Shown here piece by piece: positions 42,428 through 52,029 of a stretch of 64,000 bases of DNA. Position numbers and translations under genes: made by a program. Numbering within the stretch: the stretch's first letter is position 1; every line of letters starts with the position of its first letter. Source of the stretch: Gammaproteobacteria bacterium (GTDB lineage: Bacteria; Pseudomonadota; Gammaproteobacteria; GCA-002705445; GCA-002716945); contig JADHNN010000005.1 of assembly GCA_016779485.1 (NCBI GenBank), forward strand, positions 1-64,000. The letters are read 5' to 3'. The notes below the pieces were generated by a model. It was not told the DNA's origin. It saw only the letters and a program-made list of their open reading frames with translations, and made no database searches.

Positions 42428-42748
42428 ATGATTAGTGTAACAGATAAAGCTGCAGACCATATTAAAAGCCAGTTAAGTCAAAGAGGTAAAGGTATAGGTA
42501 TAAGACTAGGTGTAAAGACTACTGGATGCTCTGGATTGGCATACGTCATTGAGTTTGCTGATATTGAAAATGATGATGATAATGTATTTCAAGACAAAGG
42601 GATAAAGCTAATAATTAACCCCAAGAGTTATGCTTACCTTAAAGGTACAGAGGTAGATTTTGCTAAAGAAGGAATCAATGAAGGATTCAAGTTCAATAAT
42701 CCTAACGTAAAAGATACTTGCGGTTGCGGCGAAAGCTTCAATGTCTAA
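42428..42748 (+). CDS. iscA: A-type iron-sulfur carrier IscA
   Basis: IscA is an A-type carrier acting late in cluster assembly, especially for 4Fe-4S targets. The three ligands are Cys34 ([10 protein letters not shown]) and the Cys98-Gly-Cys100 pair near the C-terminus. Length (106) matches IscA. It is not an IscU: IscU has a different fold and an LPPVK chaperone motif, which is missing here. It sits directly behind iscS. Confidence 0.95.
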   Translation: MISVTDKAADHIKSQLSQRGKGIGIRLGVKTTGCSGLAYVIEFADIENDDDNVFQDKGIKLIINPKSYAYLKGTEVDFAKEGINEGFKFNNPNVKDTCGCGESFNV

Positions 42749-43239
42749 TGTCTGTTCTAAAACTTACTTACTTTGAATTATTTAATATAAATGTAAGTAT
42801 AACACTTGATTTAAATGAACTTAATAATAAGTATCTAAAACTTCAAACTAAATTTCACCCAGATAAATATTCAAATTCTTCTGCTGTAGAAAAAACAATG
42901 GCTGCTAGAATTTCTACACGTATCAATGATGGTTATAAAATACTTGGCGATCTTACAACTAGAGTTGACTATATTCTAAAAATCAATAATTTTACTACAG
43001 ATGAAAATATTACATTTAAAAATAATCAGTTTTTAATTGAGCAGATGGAATTAACAGAAATGATAAATAATTCTGATAGAAAGCAATATAATAATATTAA
43101 AAAAGAAATCAAAGCTAAGATAGCATCATTGATATTAGATATGAAAAACAATCTTTCTACTGGAGATTTTGATATACTTTATCAAAATAATTCTATGATC
43201 AAATTTTATAAAAAAAATATTAATCAATTAAGTAAATAA
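42748..43239 (+). CDS. hscB: Co-chaperone HscB (J-protein)
   Basis: HscB brings IscU to the Hsp70 HscA and stimulates its ATPase. The J-domain is at the N-terminus ([12 protein letters not shown]) with the HPD motif at 37-39, followed by a C-terminal helical bundle that binds IscU. The ATG at 42748 overlaps the iscA stop (TAATG) and gives 163 residues, near the E. coli 171. Its known client, IscU, is not encoded in this operon. Confidence 0.93.
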   Translation: MSVLKLTYFELFNINVSITLDLNELNNKYLKLQTKFHPDKYSNSSAVEKTMAARISTRINDGYKILGDLTTRVDYILKINNFTTDENITFKNNQFLIEQMELTEMINNSDRKQYNNIKKEIKAKIASLILDMKNNLSTGDFDILYQNNSMIKFYKKNINQLSK

Positions 43240-43240
43240 C

Positions 43241-45046
43241 ATGGCTCTTATACAAATATCTGATCCTGATAAATCCGTCGCATTTAATAAAGAATTATCT
43301 GTTGGTATAGACTTGGGAACAACACATTCACTGATTGCAAAAAAAGAGGGAGAAAATCTGGTTTTTTTTAAAGATAATAACAATGTTTTAATACCATCTA
43401 TCATATCTGATGAAAATGGAAAGCTGACCATTGGTGATTTGAATTCAAAAAATTCAGTTAAGTCTATCAAAAGATTGATAGGTGTCACATCAAAAGAGCT
43501 ACATACCATTAATTATGAAGACCTTGAATTAGATTCTAGTGAAGATCTTCCTAGAGTCTCTCTAGGAAATAATAAATATAATGCTATAGAACTCTCATCG
43601 AAAATACTTTCACATTTGTGTGAAATAGCGCAAAGTCATGAAAATACTTCTGTTAATTCAGCTGTAATAACTGTTCCAGCATACTTTAATGACATGCAAC
43701 GTCAGGCTACAAAACTTGCTGCTGAAATGGTAGATATTAAAGTACTTAGATTGATTAGTGAGCCTACAGCAGCTGCAATTGCTTATGGTATTGATGATAA
43801 GAAAACTGGTAATTTTATTGTATATGATCTTGGTGGAGGGACATTTGACGTATCTATCCTATCCATAGAGAAAGGAATCTTCAAGGTATTATCAACTAAA
43901 GGAGATACACATTTAGGTGGTGACGACATTGATAGATTGCTTAATAAGTATCTTCTTGATAATTATCCTCATCTAACAAAATTACATAAAACTGAACTAT
44001 ATAATTTATCTAAATTTCTTAAACATGGTTTATCTAATAAGAATACAATCACAAATGAAAAACATAATGTTTCCATAGACTTAAATGACTTTAATAAACT
44101 TATAAATCCATTAATAGAAAAAACCCTAAAGTTACTTAATGAGGCTATTATTGAATCTAAGGTTGATATAAACGATATAAAAAATATTATGCTCGTTGGC
44201 GGCTCCTCAAGATTAAAGATAATTAAGTCAACACTAAACGAAATATATAAAATTAATATTTTAGATTACCTTAACCCTGATACTGTAGTTGCAGAAGGTG
44301 CTGCAATCCAAGCAGAGGTATTATCAGGAAACGCTAAAGATGACTTTCTATTATTAGATGTGTTGCCACTATCTTTAGGTATTGAAACTTATGGTGGATT
44401 ATCTGAAAAAGTTATCCATAGAAACACACCTATACCATCATCATCTGAAAAAACATTTACAACTTTTAAAGATGGCCAATCAAAAATGATGATCAATGTG
44501 GTTCAGGGAGAAAGAGAAGACATTTCAGAATGTATTTCACTTGCACAATTTATATTGTCTGATATTCCACCCCTTGTTGCAGGTGCTGCAAGAATTAAAG
44601 TACGATTCCAGGTAGATGCTGATGGACTATTAACGGTATCCGCAAAGGAGGAAACTTCTGATAAAGAAACAACCATTGAAATAAAACCATCTCATGGTCT
44701 TACACCAGAATTAATTCAAAATATGATTTCTACTTCAAATAATAAGGCTGAAAACGATAAAAATTATAGAGCATTAAAAGAATCAATTGTAGAAGCTGAA
44801 AGAGCAATCTATGCAATAGAAGAAGCATTAAAAGTCGATAGTAATGATCTGTTGAACCAAACAGAACTAGATTTAATTAATCAAGCCATAGATAATTTAC
44901 AAGACGCTTTACTCTCAAAAAATATTGATACCATCAAGCTAGCTAATGATAATCTTGAAAAGACTTCTGAATTTTATGTAGAAAGAAGAATGAATAATAG
45001 TATTAAGTCCATAATTACAGGTAAAGATATTAATGATATAATCTAG
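43241..45046 (+). CDS. hscA: Iron-sulfur chaperone HscA (Hsp70)
   Basis: HscA is the specialised Hsp70 that releases clusters from Isc[14 protein letters not shown] begins the ATPase domain, with [14 protein letters not shown] and [13 protein letters not shown] later; the substrate domain starts near [17 protein letters not shown]. It has 601 residues against 616 in E. coli. It starts one base after hscB and two bases before fdx. Confidence 0.96.
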   Translation: MALIQISDPDKSVAFNKELSVGIDLGTTHSLIAKKEGENLVFFKDNNNVLIPSIISDENGKLTIGDLNSKNSVKSIKRLIGVTSKELHTINYEDLELDSSEDLPRVSLGNNKYNAIELSSKILSHLCEIAQSHENTSVNSAVITVPAYFNDMQRQATKLAAEMVDIKVLRLISEPTAAAIAYGIDDKKTGNFIVYDLGGGTFDVSILSIEKGIFKVLSTKGDTHLGGDDIDRLLNKYLLDNYPHLTKLHKTELYNLSKFLKHGLSNKNTITNEKHNVSIDLNDFNKLINPLIEKTLKLLNEAIIESKVDINDIKNIMLVGGSSRLKIIKSTLNEIYKINILDYLNPDTVVAEGAAIQAEVLSGNAKDDFLLLDVLPLSLGIETYGGLSEKVIHRNTPIPSSSEKTFTTFKDGQSKMMINVVQGEREDISECISLAQFILSDIPPLVAGAARIKVRFQVDADGLLTVSAKEETSDKETTIEIKPSHGLTPELIQNMISTSNNKAENDKNYRALKESIVEAERAIYAIEEALKVDSNDLLNQTELDLINQAIDNLQDALLSKNIDTIKLANDNLEKTSEFYVERRMNNSIKSIITGKDINDII

Positions 45047-45048
45047 AA

Positions 45049-45387
45049 ATGCCAAAGCTAACATTCTTACCTAACCCTGAATTATGTCCAGATGGGATTA
45101 CTGTCACTGCTAATAAAGGTGATTCGATATGCAAGGTAGCATTAGAGCATGGAATAAAAATTGAACATGCCTGTGAAATGTCATGCGCATGTACCACTTG
45201 CCACATATATATTACTGATGGTTATAACTCACTTGAGCCACCTACAGACGACGAGGATGATTATCTTGATAAAGCTTGGGGATTAAGGCCTGAATCTAGA
45301 TTGAGCTGTCAGGCACAAATAGCCGATGAAGACTTAGTAATAGAGATTCCTAAATACACAATTAACCATGCTTCGGAGAATCATTAA
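45049..45387 (+). CDS. fdx: 2Fe-2S ferredoxin of the Isc system
   Basis: This adrenodoxin-type ferredoxin supplies electrons for cluster assembly. The ligands are Cys42, Cys48, Cys51 and Cys87, in the [11 protein letters not shown] and SCQAQ segments, at the same positions as E. coli Fdx. It has 112 residues. It overlaps the iscX ATG by one base. Confidence 0.96.
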   Translation: MPKLTFLPNPELCPDGITVTANKGDSICKVALEHGIKIEHACEMSCACTTCHIYITDGYNSLEPPTDDEDDYLDKAWGLRPESRLSCQAQIADEDLVIEIPKYTINHASENH

Positions 45388-45584
45388 TGTCACTTAAATG
45401 GACAGATACATTAGACATCGCAATAAATTTAAGTGAAAAATATCCGGATATCGACCCTCAATATGTCAGATTCACTGATCTTCATTCGTGGATATTAGAA
45501 CTAGAAGATTTCGATGATAATCCAGAAAATTCTAATGAAAAAATTTTAGAAGCCATTCAAATGAGCTGGATAGAGGAGATGTAA
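45387..45584 (+). CDS. iscX: Iron-sulfur assembly regulator IscX
   Basis: IscX is a small acidic protein that binds IscS at the frataxin site and moderates its activity. The 65-residue product shows [32 protein letters not shown] and the terminal IQMSWIEEM, all diagnostic. It closes the isc cluster. Confidence 0.94.
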   Translation: MSLKWTDTLDIAINLSEKYPDIDPQYVRFTDLHSWILELEDFDDNPENSNEKILEAIQMSWIEEM

Positions 45585-45585
45585 T

Positions 45586-45987
45586 ATGGAAACTACACTA
45601 GCACTAATTAAACCTGATGCTGTTCAAAGGAATATAGTAGGGCAGATTATAACCATGATTGAGAACGATGGTTTTCTTATAAAGAAAATGAAACTAATGA
45701 AAATGTCAGATGAGCTCGCAAAAAAATTCTATTCTGTTCATGAAGGAAAAGAATTTTTTAGCAAATTAATTAAATATATGACATCCAGTGATATCGTTGC
45801 GCTTGTTTTAGTTAAAGAAGATGCAATATCAAGCTATAGAAAATTAATAGGCGCAACTGACCCTGAGACTGCAGAGGAAAACACTATAAGAAAGTTATTT
45901 GCTATAGATAAATCATTTAATTCTGTTCATGGCTCAGATTCTATTGAGAATGCTCAAAGTGAAATATCTATAATATTTGGTAGCTAA
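45586..45987 (+). CDS. ndk: Nucleoside diphosphate kinase
   Basis: Ndk transfers phosphate between nucleoside tri- and diphosphates through a phosphohistidine. LALIKPDAVQRNIVG begins the fold, and the active His is in NSVHGSDS near residue 116. It has 133 residues, about ten fewer than usual. It starts one base after iscX and abuts hisS directly. The rlmN, pilW and ispG genes often found between ndk and hisS are missing. Confidence 0.95.
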   Translation: METTLALIKPDAVQRNIVGQIITMIENDGFLIKKMKLMKMSDELAKKFYSVHEGKEFFSKLIKYMTSSDIVALVLVKEDAISSYRKLIGATDPETAEENTIRKLFAIDKSFNSVHGSDSIENAQSEISIIFGS

Positions 45988-47250
45988 ATGAGTAATCTAA
46001 TATCAAAAAAAATCAGAGGCTTTAGAGATATTCTTCCCTCTGAAGCTAATAAATTTATTTTTATAGAAAATATAATAAATAAAATGATGCTTTCTTATAA
46101 TGCAGAGCAGGTTAGATTACCAGCATTAGAATCACTTAACCTTTTTAAAAGATCAATTGGAGAAACATCCGATATAGTGACAAAAGAAATGTATTCCTTT
46201 GATGATAGGAATGGCGATACGTTGTGCATGATTCCTGAAGGGACAGCATCATGTTTACGTTTGGCATTGGAAAATAATCTTATCTATGACAGAGGGCCAA
46301 AGAAAAAAAGATTATATTATATAGCACCTATGTTTAGACATGAAAGACCACAAAAGGGAAGATATCGACAGTTTACTCAATTCGGCGTCGAATTTTATGG
46401 AGATCAATCATATCATGATGATATTGATTTACTCTTATTTATATCTAACTTATTCATAAATCTTGATATAAATGATATTAAATTACATTTAAACACCATT
46501 GGTTGTAATAATGATAGACAAAGGTATTCTAGTAAATTAATAGAATATTTTAGTAGATATGAGAATCACTTCACAGATGAGCAGAAAAAAACTCTATCAA
46601 AAAATCCATTGAGATTATTAGATACAAAAGATCCATCACTGCAAGATATAGTTTCATCAGCACCAAGCATAGATGATTTTATTAATAAAAATGCTAAACA
46701 GAATTTTGATTTAATCAAAAATGAGCTTTCTAATCTGAATATAGCGTTTGTTCATGATACAAAGCTTGTTCGTGGTCTTGATTATTACAATGATCTTGTT
46801 TTCGAATGGAAAACTTCTAGATTAGGATCTCAAGATGCAGTGTGTGCTGGAGGCAGATATGATCAATTATCATCTATTATTGGAGATAAAGAAATACCTG
46901 CGGTTGGCTTTGCCATGGGACTAGATAGAGTGGTCGAGCTTTTTGAAGATAAAAATACATTTATTAATATTGGATTAGCAAACATATCAAAAAAAAATCA
47001 TTCTATACACAAGTTAGTGCAATACATAAGAGATCTTGATTGTGACTTTAAACTAAAAATTATGGATAAAAATAAAACATTAACTAAACAAATTAAACAA
47101 GCAGATAAGGAACAATGTGAGCTTTTAATAATTGTAGGTGACAATGAAATAAGTAATAATAGACTTACTGTGAAGCATCTTAGAGCTGAACAAAAAGATA
47201 GAAATGTTTCACTAGCTGAAATAAAAGATATTATTTTAGAGAGTAGTTAA
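45988..47250 (+). CDS. hisS: Histidyl-tRNA synthetase
   Basis: A class II synthetase of 420 residues. Motif 2 (FRHERPQKGRYRQFTQFGVEFYG), the HisA loop LVRGLDYYNDLVFEW and motif 3 (AVGFAMGLDRV) are clear. A C-terminal anticodon-binding domain follows. The ATG directly follows the ndk stop. Confidence 0.97.
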   Translation: MSNLISKKIRGFRDILPSEANKFIFIENIINKMMLSYNAEQVRLPALESLNLFKRSIGETSDIVTKEMYSFDDRNGDTLCMIPEGTASCLRLALENNLIYDRGPKKKRLYYIAPMFRHERPQKGRYRQFTQFGVEFYGDQSYHDDIDLLLFISNLFINLDINDIKLHLNTIGCNNDRQRYSSKLIEYFSRYENHFTDEQKKTLSKNPLRLLDTKDPSLQDIVSSAPSIDDFINKNAKQNFDLIKNELSNLNIAFVHDTKLVRGLDYYNDLVFEWKTSRLGSQDAVCAGGRYDQLSSIIGDKEIPAVGFAMGLDRVVELFEDKNTFINIGLANISKKNHSIHKLVQYIRDLDCDFKLKIMDKNKTLTKQIKQADKEQCELLIIVGDNEISNNRLTVKHLRAEQKDRNVSLAEIKDIILESS

Positions 47251-47267
47251 AAACTTAGGGTATTAGA

Positions 47268-47861
47268 ATGAGCGATGAAGAAAGAGTTGTAAGTTGGCTT
47301 GAGGAAAATTATAAAGGCTTATTAATAGGCTTATTTTTAGGTTTAAGCTTGTTGTATGGATATAAGTTTTTTTTATCTAATCAAAATACATATCAACTTA
47401 ATCTATCTCGACAATATGATCTAGCTATTAATGACTACAATAGCGCAGACAATCAATCAATAATTGAGTTCTCTAAAAAACATATTACAGAGAATCCAGA
47501 TAATATCTACACTATTCTTTCAAGCCTTTATTCTGCCAAGATTATGTATACTGATAATAACTACGAACAAGCTCACTTCTACCTGGATCATATAATTAAT
47601 AATTCATCAGACAATGAAATAACTATGTTAGCTAAATACAGAAAGGCCAAGATACTGTTTGATGAAAATAAATTTAATGAAGCTCATAAACTTCTTGGCG
47701 ATAATCCACAAAATTATCAACATGCTGAATTAAAAGGAGACCTATACTATATTCAAAATAACTATTCAAAAGCGTTAAATTTTTACAACATTGTTCTCGA
47801 ATCTACTATTACTCCTAATGAAAGAAAAAATATTATTCAAAAAATAAATCTAATTAAATGA
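47268..47861 (+). CDS. yfgM: YfgM-like ancillary SecYEG subunit
   Basis: The 197-residue protein has a short cytoplasmic start (MSDEERVVSWLEENY), one membrane helix (about 17-33) and a periplasmic TPR-like region. YfgM binds PpiD at the Sec translocon and helps outer-membrane protein maturation. The hisS-yfgM-bamB-der order is conserved and firms up the call. Confidence 0.88.
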   Translation: MSDEERVVSWLEENYKGLLIGLFLGLSLLYGYKFFLSNQNTYQLNLSRQYDLAINDYNSADNQSIIEFSKKHITENPDNIYTILSSLYSAKIMYTDNNYEQAHFYLDHIINNSSDNEITMLAKYRKAKILFDENKFNEAHKLLGDNPQNYQHAELKGDLYYIQNNYSKALNFYNIVLESTITPNERKNIIQKINLIK

Positions 47862-49135
47862 GTCGATATAGATATTCTGCAGTCATAATATTAACTTTAT
47901 TTTTATCCTCATGTTCGAATTTTCTAACTTGGCATTTAGATAGAGGTATTCATGCCGCCAGCAATACTGATTCTCAAGAATTACTTACAAGGGAACCGCT
48001 TGCTTCAGATTCGAAGAATAATGCACTCACTAACATAAATCTTCAAATAGATATCATTTACAATAAATCGATTAATTCTGGCATAAGTGGCAATAGCGGT
48101 TATCTCCATATGAAAAAAATTAATAATATTCTTTATGTAGTTGATACAGAAGGTATGTTATCCGGTGTTGATTCCAATAATGGTAAAATTTTATGGAGTG
48201 TAGATACTAACACTGAAATTAGTTCGGGTTTAAGTATTATAAATGACTCAATATGTCTTGGTTCTGCAAATGCAGAACTGCTTTGTTATAAATTAGACTC
48301 GGCAGAATCGAATAAATATACTCCTTTAATATCAAGTTTATCTAATCTAACATCTTTCTCTGAATATAACCCTGATGTTAAAATACAACTATTGACTGAA
48401 CTAGCTTCACCAATACAATCAATTAATAATCTTTTACTTCTTAAGCTAGACAATGATGATTTGTATTTAATAGATCCTGATAACAATGATGTAATCTGGA
48501 AATCCGAAAGTCAGAATATACCATTAAGATCCAAGGGTGCGTCTAGCCCAATGATTATTGATAATAATATAATCATCGCTAGAGACAATGGTTCAGTAGC
48601 ATCATATAATGCTGTTGATGGTACTCTGAAATGGTTTACTATCATATCTTCTAGATCTGGAAGAAATGACTTGGAGTCACAGCGTGATGCTGAAATGGAC
48701 CCAATAGTTAGTGATAAAATGCTTTTTTATGGGCATTATCAAGGAGAGCTAAACGCACTAGATATATCTACTGGAGATATTATTTGGGCGAGTCCATTTT
48801 CATTTATTAATGATGTTATTATTAATGAGAATTCTTTGTATGGTTCAACATCAGATAACCTTATAGTATCTATAGATAAAGCTTCAGGCTTCATTAATTG
48901 GAAGGATAGTGTTGATGATTCTATACTTACAGAACCTTTTTTAATTAAAGATCTACTGCTTGTGTTCAGTACTACAGGTAAGTTGTATGTTTATGATAAA
49001 AATGAAGGAAATAAAATCTTTGAAGATAATCTTGATTTTGATTTGCATCCACAAACATCCTTTATATTAGATAAGGATAAAGTATACTTTTTTACAGCAG
49101 ATGGTGATATAGTTCACCTCAAAATTACTATTTAA
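47858..49135 (+). CDS. bamB: Outer membrane assembly lipoprotein BamB
   Basis: BamB is the eight-bladed propeller lipoprotein of the BAM complex. The lipobox LSSC places the lipidated Cys at residue 19. PQQ-like repeats follow with the typical GKILWS, GTLKWFT and GDIIWA strands. At 425 residues it is a little longer than E. coli BamB (392). It overlaps yfgM by four bases and precedes der by four. Confidence 0.92.
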   Translation: MSRYRYSAVIILTLFLSSCSNFLTWHLDRGIHAASNTDSQELLTREPLASDSKNNALTNINLQIDIIYNKSINSGISGNSGYLHMKKINNILYVVDTEGMLSGVDSNNGKILWSVDTNTEISSGLSIINDSICLGSANAELLCYKLDSAESNKYTPLISSLSNLTSFSEYNPDVKIQLLTELASPIQSINNLLLLKLDNDDLYLIDPDNNDVIWKSESQNIPLRSKGASSPMIIDNNIIIARDNGSVASYNAVDGTLKWFTIISSRSGRNDLESQRDAEMDPIVSDKMLFYGHYQGELNALDISTGDIIWASPFSFINDVIINENSLYGSTSDNLIVSIDKASGFINWKDSVDDSILTEPFLIKDLLLVFSTTGKLYVYDKNEGNKIFEDNLDFDLHPQTSFILDKDKVYFFTADGDIVHLKITI

Positions 49136-49139
49136 TCTT

Positions 49140-50456
49140 ATGACAGAATCTGTAGCCCTTGTGGGCAGAACAAATGTAGGTAAATCTCTCTTATTTAACA
49201 AATTAACTCAATATAAAAACTCTATTGTTCTTAATAAACATGGAGTAACTAGGGATGTAAACCAGGGAAAACTTCTTTTTGAAGATAAGTACCTAAATAT
49301 TTATGATACAGCAGGCATAACATCTGATGATGAGCAATTTTCTAATCTAGCCTATGAAAAAACGTTGCAAGCTATAGATAAATCGTCATTAATATTTTTT
49401 GTGACATCTTTGGAAGATGGCATTACTTCAAAAGATAAAGAGATTTGTTCCATACTTAGAAAATTTAATAAAAAAATAATTCTCATAATTAATAAGTGTG
49501 ATAAACAAAAATCTGATCTTAAAAGATTCGAATTTGGTGAATTAGGATTTAATTGCACTTTTGAAGTGTCTGCAAAAACTAATAAAGGTCTATTGCAGTT
49601 AATTGAAAAATCATTTTCTATAACCAACCCATCTTTATATACAGAATCAAAAACTTGTCGTGTTGCATTCATAGGTAAACCTAATGTTGGTAAATCAACG
49701 CTTATCAATAGCATACTCAATGAAAGTCGATCAATTACTTCTGATACTCCTGGTACAACTATCGATTCATTGGAAATTCCTTTTACTTTCAAAGGAAACA
49801 AATATCTTATCTATGACACAGCCGGCATCATGAAGAAATCTTCAACAAAAGAAATAATCAATAAATACTCAATAAACATGTCTCTTAAGTGTATAAGTCA
49901 TGCGAATGTATGTATTCTTGTAATTTCAGCGGAAGAACTTATATCAAAACAAGATAAAAGTATTTTTAATATAATTAAAGAAAACAATAAACCATTTATC
50001 CTTGTTATTAATAAAATAGACGTAGTAACTAGACATGAAATGAAAAAGCTTAGAAGTAATGTTGATTACTTTTCAAATATATTATTTGGAACTAAAATAA
50101 TCTATTTATCTGCTCTTGAAAATAGAAATATTAGAAAATTATTATTTACAATTAATCATCTTGCTAATAATTTATATAATGAGTACAGACCTTCTAGATT
50201 AACAAAAATTTTAAATGATGCTTGTAATAAACACCCTGTTAAAAATAGTCGAAATAGATTAATTAAGCTCAAATTTGCAAAACAAAATAAAAGCTCAGAT
50301 TTATCTATAACAATACATGGTAATCAAACAGATAAAATTCCAGATTCGTATAGAAAATATCTTGTAAATTATTTTTCAGAGCAGCTTGGATTATCAGGCG
50401 TTCCAATAAGGTTGATATTTAAAAAGGAAAAGAACCCATATGATACGGGTTCTTAA
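49140..50456 (+). CDS. der: Ribosome-assembly GTPase Der (EngA)
   Basis: Der has two consecutive G domains and matures the 50S subunit. The first P-loop is GRTNVGKS (about residue 9) with DTAGI; the second is GKPNVGKS (about 178) with DTAGI and NKID. A KH-like domain closes the 438-residue protein. Its last codons overlap an inverted repeat that may terminate transcription from the facing gene. Confidence 0.97.
   Translation: MTESVALVGRTNVGKSLLFNKLTQYKNSIVLNKHGVTRDVNQGKLLFEDKYLNIYDTAGITSDDEQFSNLAYEKTLQAIDKSSLIFFVTSLEDGITSKDKEICSILRKFNKKIILIINKCDKQKSDLKRFEFGELGFNCTFEVSAKTNKGLLQLIEKSFSITNPSLYTESKTCRVAFIGKPNVGKSTLINSILNESRSITSDTPGTTIDSLEIPFTFKGNKYLIYDTAGIMKKSSTKEIINKYSINMSLKCISHANVCILVISAEELISKQDKSIFNIIKENNKPFILVINKIDVVTRHEMKKLRSNVDYFSNILFGTKIIYLSALENRNIRKLLFTINHLANNLYNEYRPSRLTKILNDACNKHPVKNSRNRLIKLKFAKQNKSSDLSITIHGNQTDKIPDSYRKYLVNYFSEQLGLSGVPIRLIFKKEKNPYDTGS
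50430..50454 (-). terminator. Hairpin terminator overlapping the end of der
   Basis: An eight-base-pair stem (AAGAACCC/GGGTTCTT) with a nine-base loop lies on the last codons of der. On the minus strand it is followed by TTTCCTTTTT, a good U-rich tail for the DUF4242 gene. In the der direction no U-run follows. Confidence 0.55.
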
Positions 50457-50469
50457 TCTAGCAACATTA

Positions 50470-50742
50470 CTATTCAGCAGTTTTTGGACTAATAATATTT
50501 TTAACTTCAGAAATACTATTTGCAGGAAATCCACCTGTACTAGCATGATCTTTAATTAACTGCTCATTATCAGCATTGTATACACAATATACTTTATCGC
50601 CAGTTACGTAGCTTTGTACCCATTCAATGCCTGTACCCATATCTTTTAAGATACCGCATGATTTTTGTGAAATACCTTGAAGATCATCTTGTGTTAAATC
50701 ACCAGCTCCAGCTATTTCTCTTTCAATTACATATTGTGGCAT
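50470..50742 (-). CDS. DUF4242 family small protein
   Basis: The 90-residue protein (YVIEREIAGAGDLTQDDL..., VQSYVTGDKVYCVYNA, HASTGGFPANSISEV) resembles DUF4242 proteins, small ferredoxin-like-fold proteins of which some bind nickel. It has an almost ideal ribosome site (GGAGG, seven bases before the ATG) and its own likely terminator, so it looks like an independent, well-translated single gene. The function is unknown. Confidence 0.78.
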   Translation of the reverse strand: MPQYVIEREIAGAGDLTQDDLQGISQKSCGILKDMGTGIEWVQSYVTGDKVYCVYNADNEQLIKDHASTGGFPANSISEVKNIISPKTAE

Positions 50743-50809
50743 AATACTCCTCCATTGTTATGTCTAGACATTATCCACCTATATCAATCATTTTTCAAGC
50801 ACGTCACAC

Positions 50810-51625
50810 CTAGTTGTTCACTAGAGTTAATGGGTTTATGTATGCATTATTCAACAATACTGACCAGTGAAGATGAGGACCTGTAGATAATCCTGTTGAT
50901 CCTATAGTTCCAATTATTTCACCTTTTTTGACAATCTGATCCTGTGCAATAAAAATATCATTCAAATGAAGAAACATACTAATAAGATTATTACCATGAT
51001 TTATCATTATAAACTTTCCATTGTAATAATAGTTCCCGGTAAGTACTACTTTTCCTGAAGATGGGGCATATACAGGTGTACCACTATCTCCTGCTATATC
51101 ATGACCATTATGAAAATTACCTTTTTTTCCATTATAGTATCTCTGTGTCCCATATACGCCTGTAACGATTCCTTCTGCAGGCATGATAAAGTTAAAATCA
51201 GGATGGACTTTATAGATGTTTTTTTTAGCGTTGATTATTTCTTTCTTCTCATTAAGTATTCTTTTCAACTCTTTATTTGTTTTTGTTTTATATTTATTAA
51301 TTTGAATATTTTGGATAGGGTATTCTTTGGCTATAACTTCAAGTGTAATTTTTTTTATTGCATTATCACTTGAGAACTTAAAGTTATTTGTCCCATGCTT
51401 TGTATTGTAAGGAATACCAAATAATAGATATGGTTTATCATTTTTTATAACTGTTGTTACCAAATTATTCATATAATAGAAATCACTATAATCAAGGGAT
51501 TGATCCAAAGCTATTAAAGCAATATCTCCGGGAGAATAAGATTCATTGGAATATGAAATATTAGGTAAAATAAAAAAAAATGTAGCTAATATTAATCTAT
51601 AAGATATTTTTATTTTTCCATCCAT
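50810..51625 (-). CDS. M23-family peptidoglycan endopeptidase
   Basis: A 271-residue secreted protein with a signal peptide (about 1-26, ending in SYS). The LytM/M23 domain is C-terminal, with zinc ligands in FHNGHDIA (His and Asp) and GPHLHWS (His), plus the FLHLND strand. M23 enzymes cut peptide crosslinks in the periplasm. All ligands look intact, so it is probably active rather than an EnvC/NlpD-type activator. Its start lies 29 bases inside queF. Confidence 0.9.
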   Translation of the reverse strand: MDGKIKISYRLILATFFFILPNISYSNESYSPGDIALIALDQSLDYSDFYYMNNLVTTVIKNDKPYLLFGIPYNTKHGTNNFKFSSDNAIKKITLEVIAKEYPIQNIQINKYKTKTNKELKRILNEKKEIINAKKNIYKVHPDFNFIMPAEGIVTGVYGTQRYYNGKKGNFHNGHDIAGDSGTPVYAPSSGKVVLTGNYYYNGKFIMINHGNNLISMFLHLNDIFIAQDQIVKKGEIIGTIGSTGLSTGPHLHWSVLLNNAYINPLTLVNN

Positions 51626-51965
51626 TTTTTGTTTTTCTTATTTCTAAATGTGTAGTAATTCCACCTCTAACTTTCCAGTGCGCGTTGATAAACATATACC
51701 TTGGTTTTGTAAGTGTAAATAGATGATTAAATATTTTATTAGTGACATCCTCATGAAAAGCACCTATTTCTCTATAGGCAACCATGTAGAGTTTTAATGA
51801 TTTAAGTTCTACACATAATTTATCAGGAACATATTCTAAATAAAATTCAGCAAAGTCTGGTTGAGATGTTAATGGACAAATACAGGTAAATTCAGGTATA
51901 TCCATTTTTATGAGATAATCATCTTTCTTCTGCGGATTGTCAAATGTTTCTAAAATATCTTTCAT
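51597..51965 (-). CDS. queF: 7-cyano-7-deazaguanine reductase QueF (type I)
   Basis: QueF reduces preQ0 to preQ1 with NADPH, supplying Tgt. The short unimodular form (122 residues) has the thioimide-forming Cys in CICPLTSQPDF, the QueF motif ELKSLKLYMVAYRE and the later FHED. The ATG at 51965 is preferred over an upstream TTG. With queA and tgt at 34-36 kb, the late queuosine pathway is present; queC, D and E are not in the window. Confidence 0.94.
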   Translation of the reverse strand: MKDILETFDNPQKKDDYLIKMDIPEFTCICPLTSQPDFAEFYLEYVPDKLCVELKSLKLYMVAYREIGAFHEDVTNKIFNHLFTLTKPRYMFINAHWKVRGGITTHLEIRKTKNGWKNKNIL

Positions 51966-51990
51966 ATGCTCTAAAAAAATCAATATATAG

Positions 51991-52016
51991 TATAATACAA
52001 AATAACATATTATAAT
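51991..52016 (+). promoter_or_regulatory. Two TATAAT boxes upstream of smc
   Basis: Two perfect TATAAT hexamers (51991-51996 and 52011-52016) lie 20 bases apart in the gap between queF and smc. The second would start transcription about seven bases before the ATG at 52030. On the other strand TATACT (51989-51994) could serve queF. No strong -35 is seen. Confidence 0.45.
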
Positions 52017-52029
52017 CTAAAATCATCAA

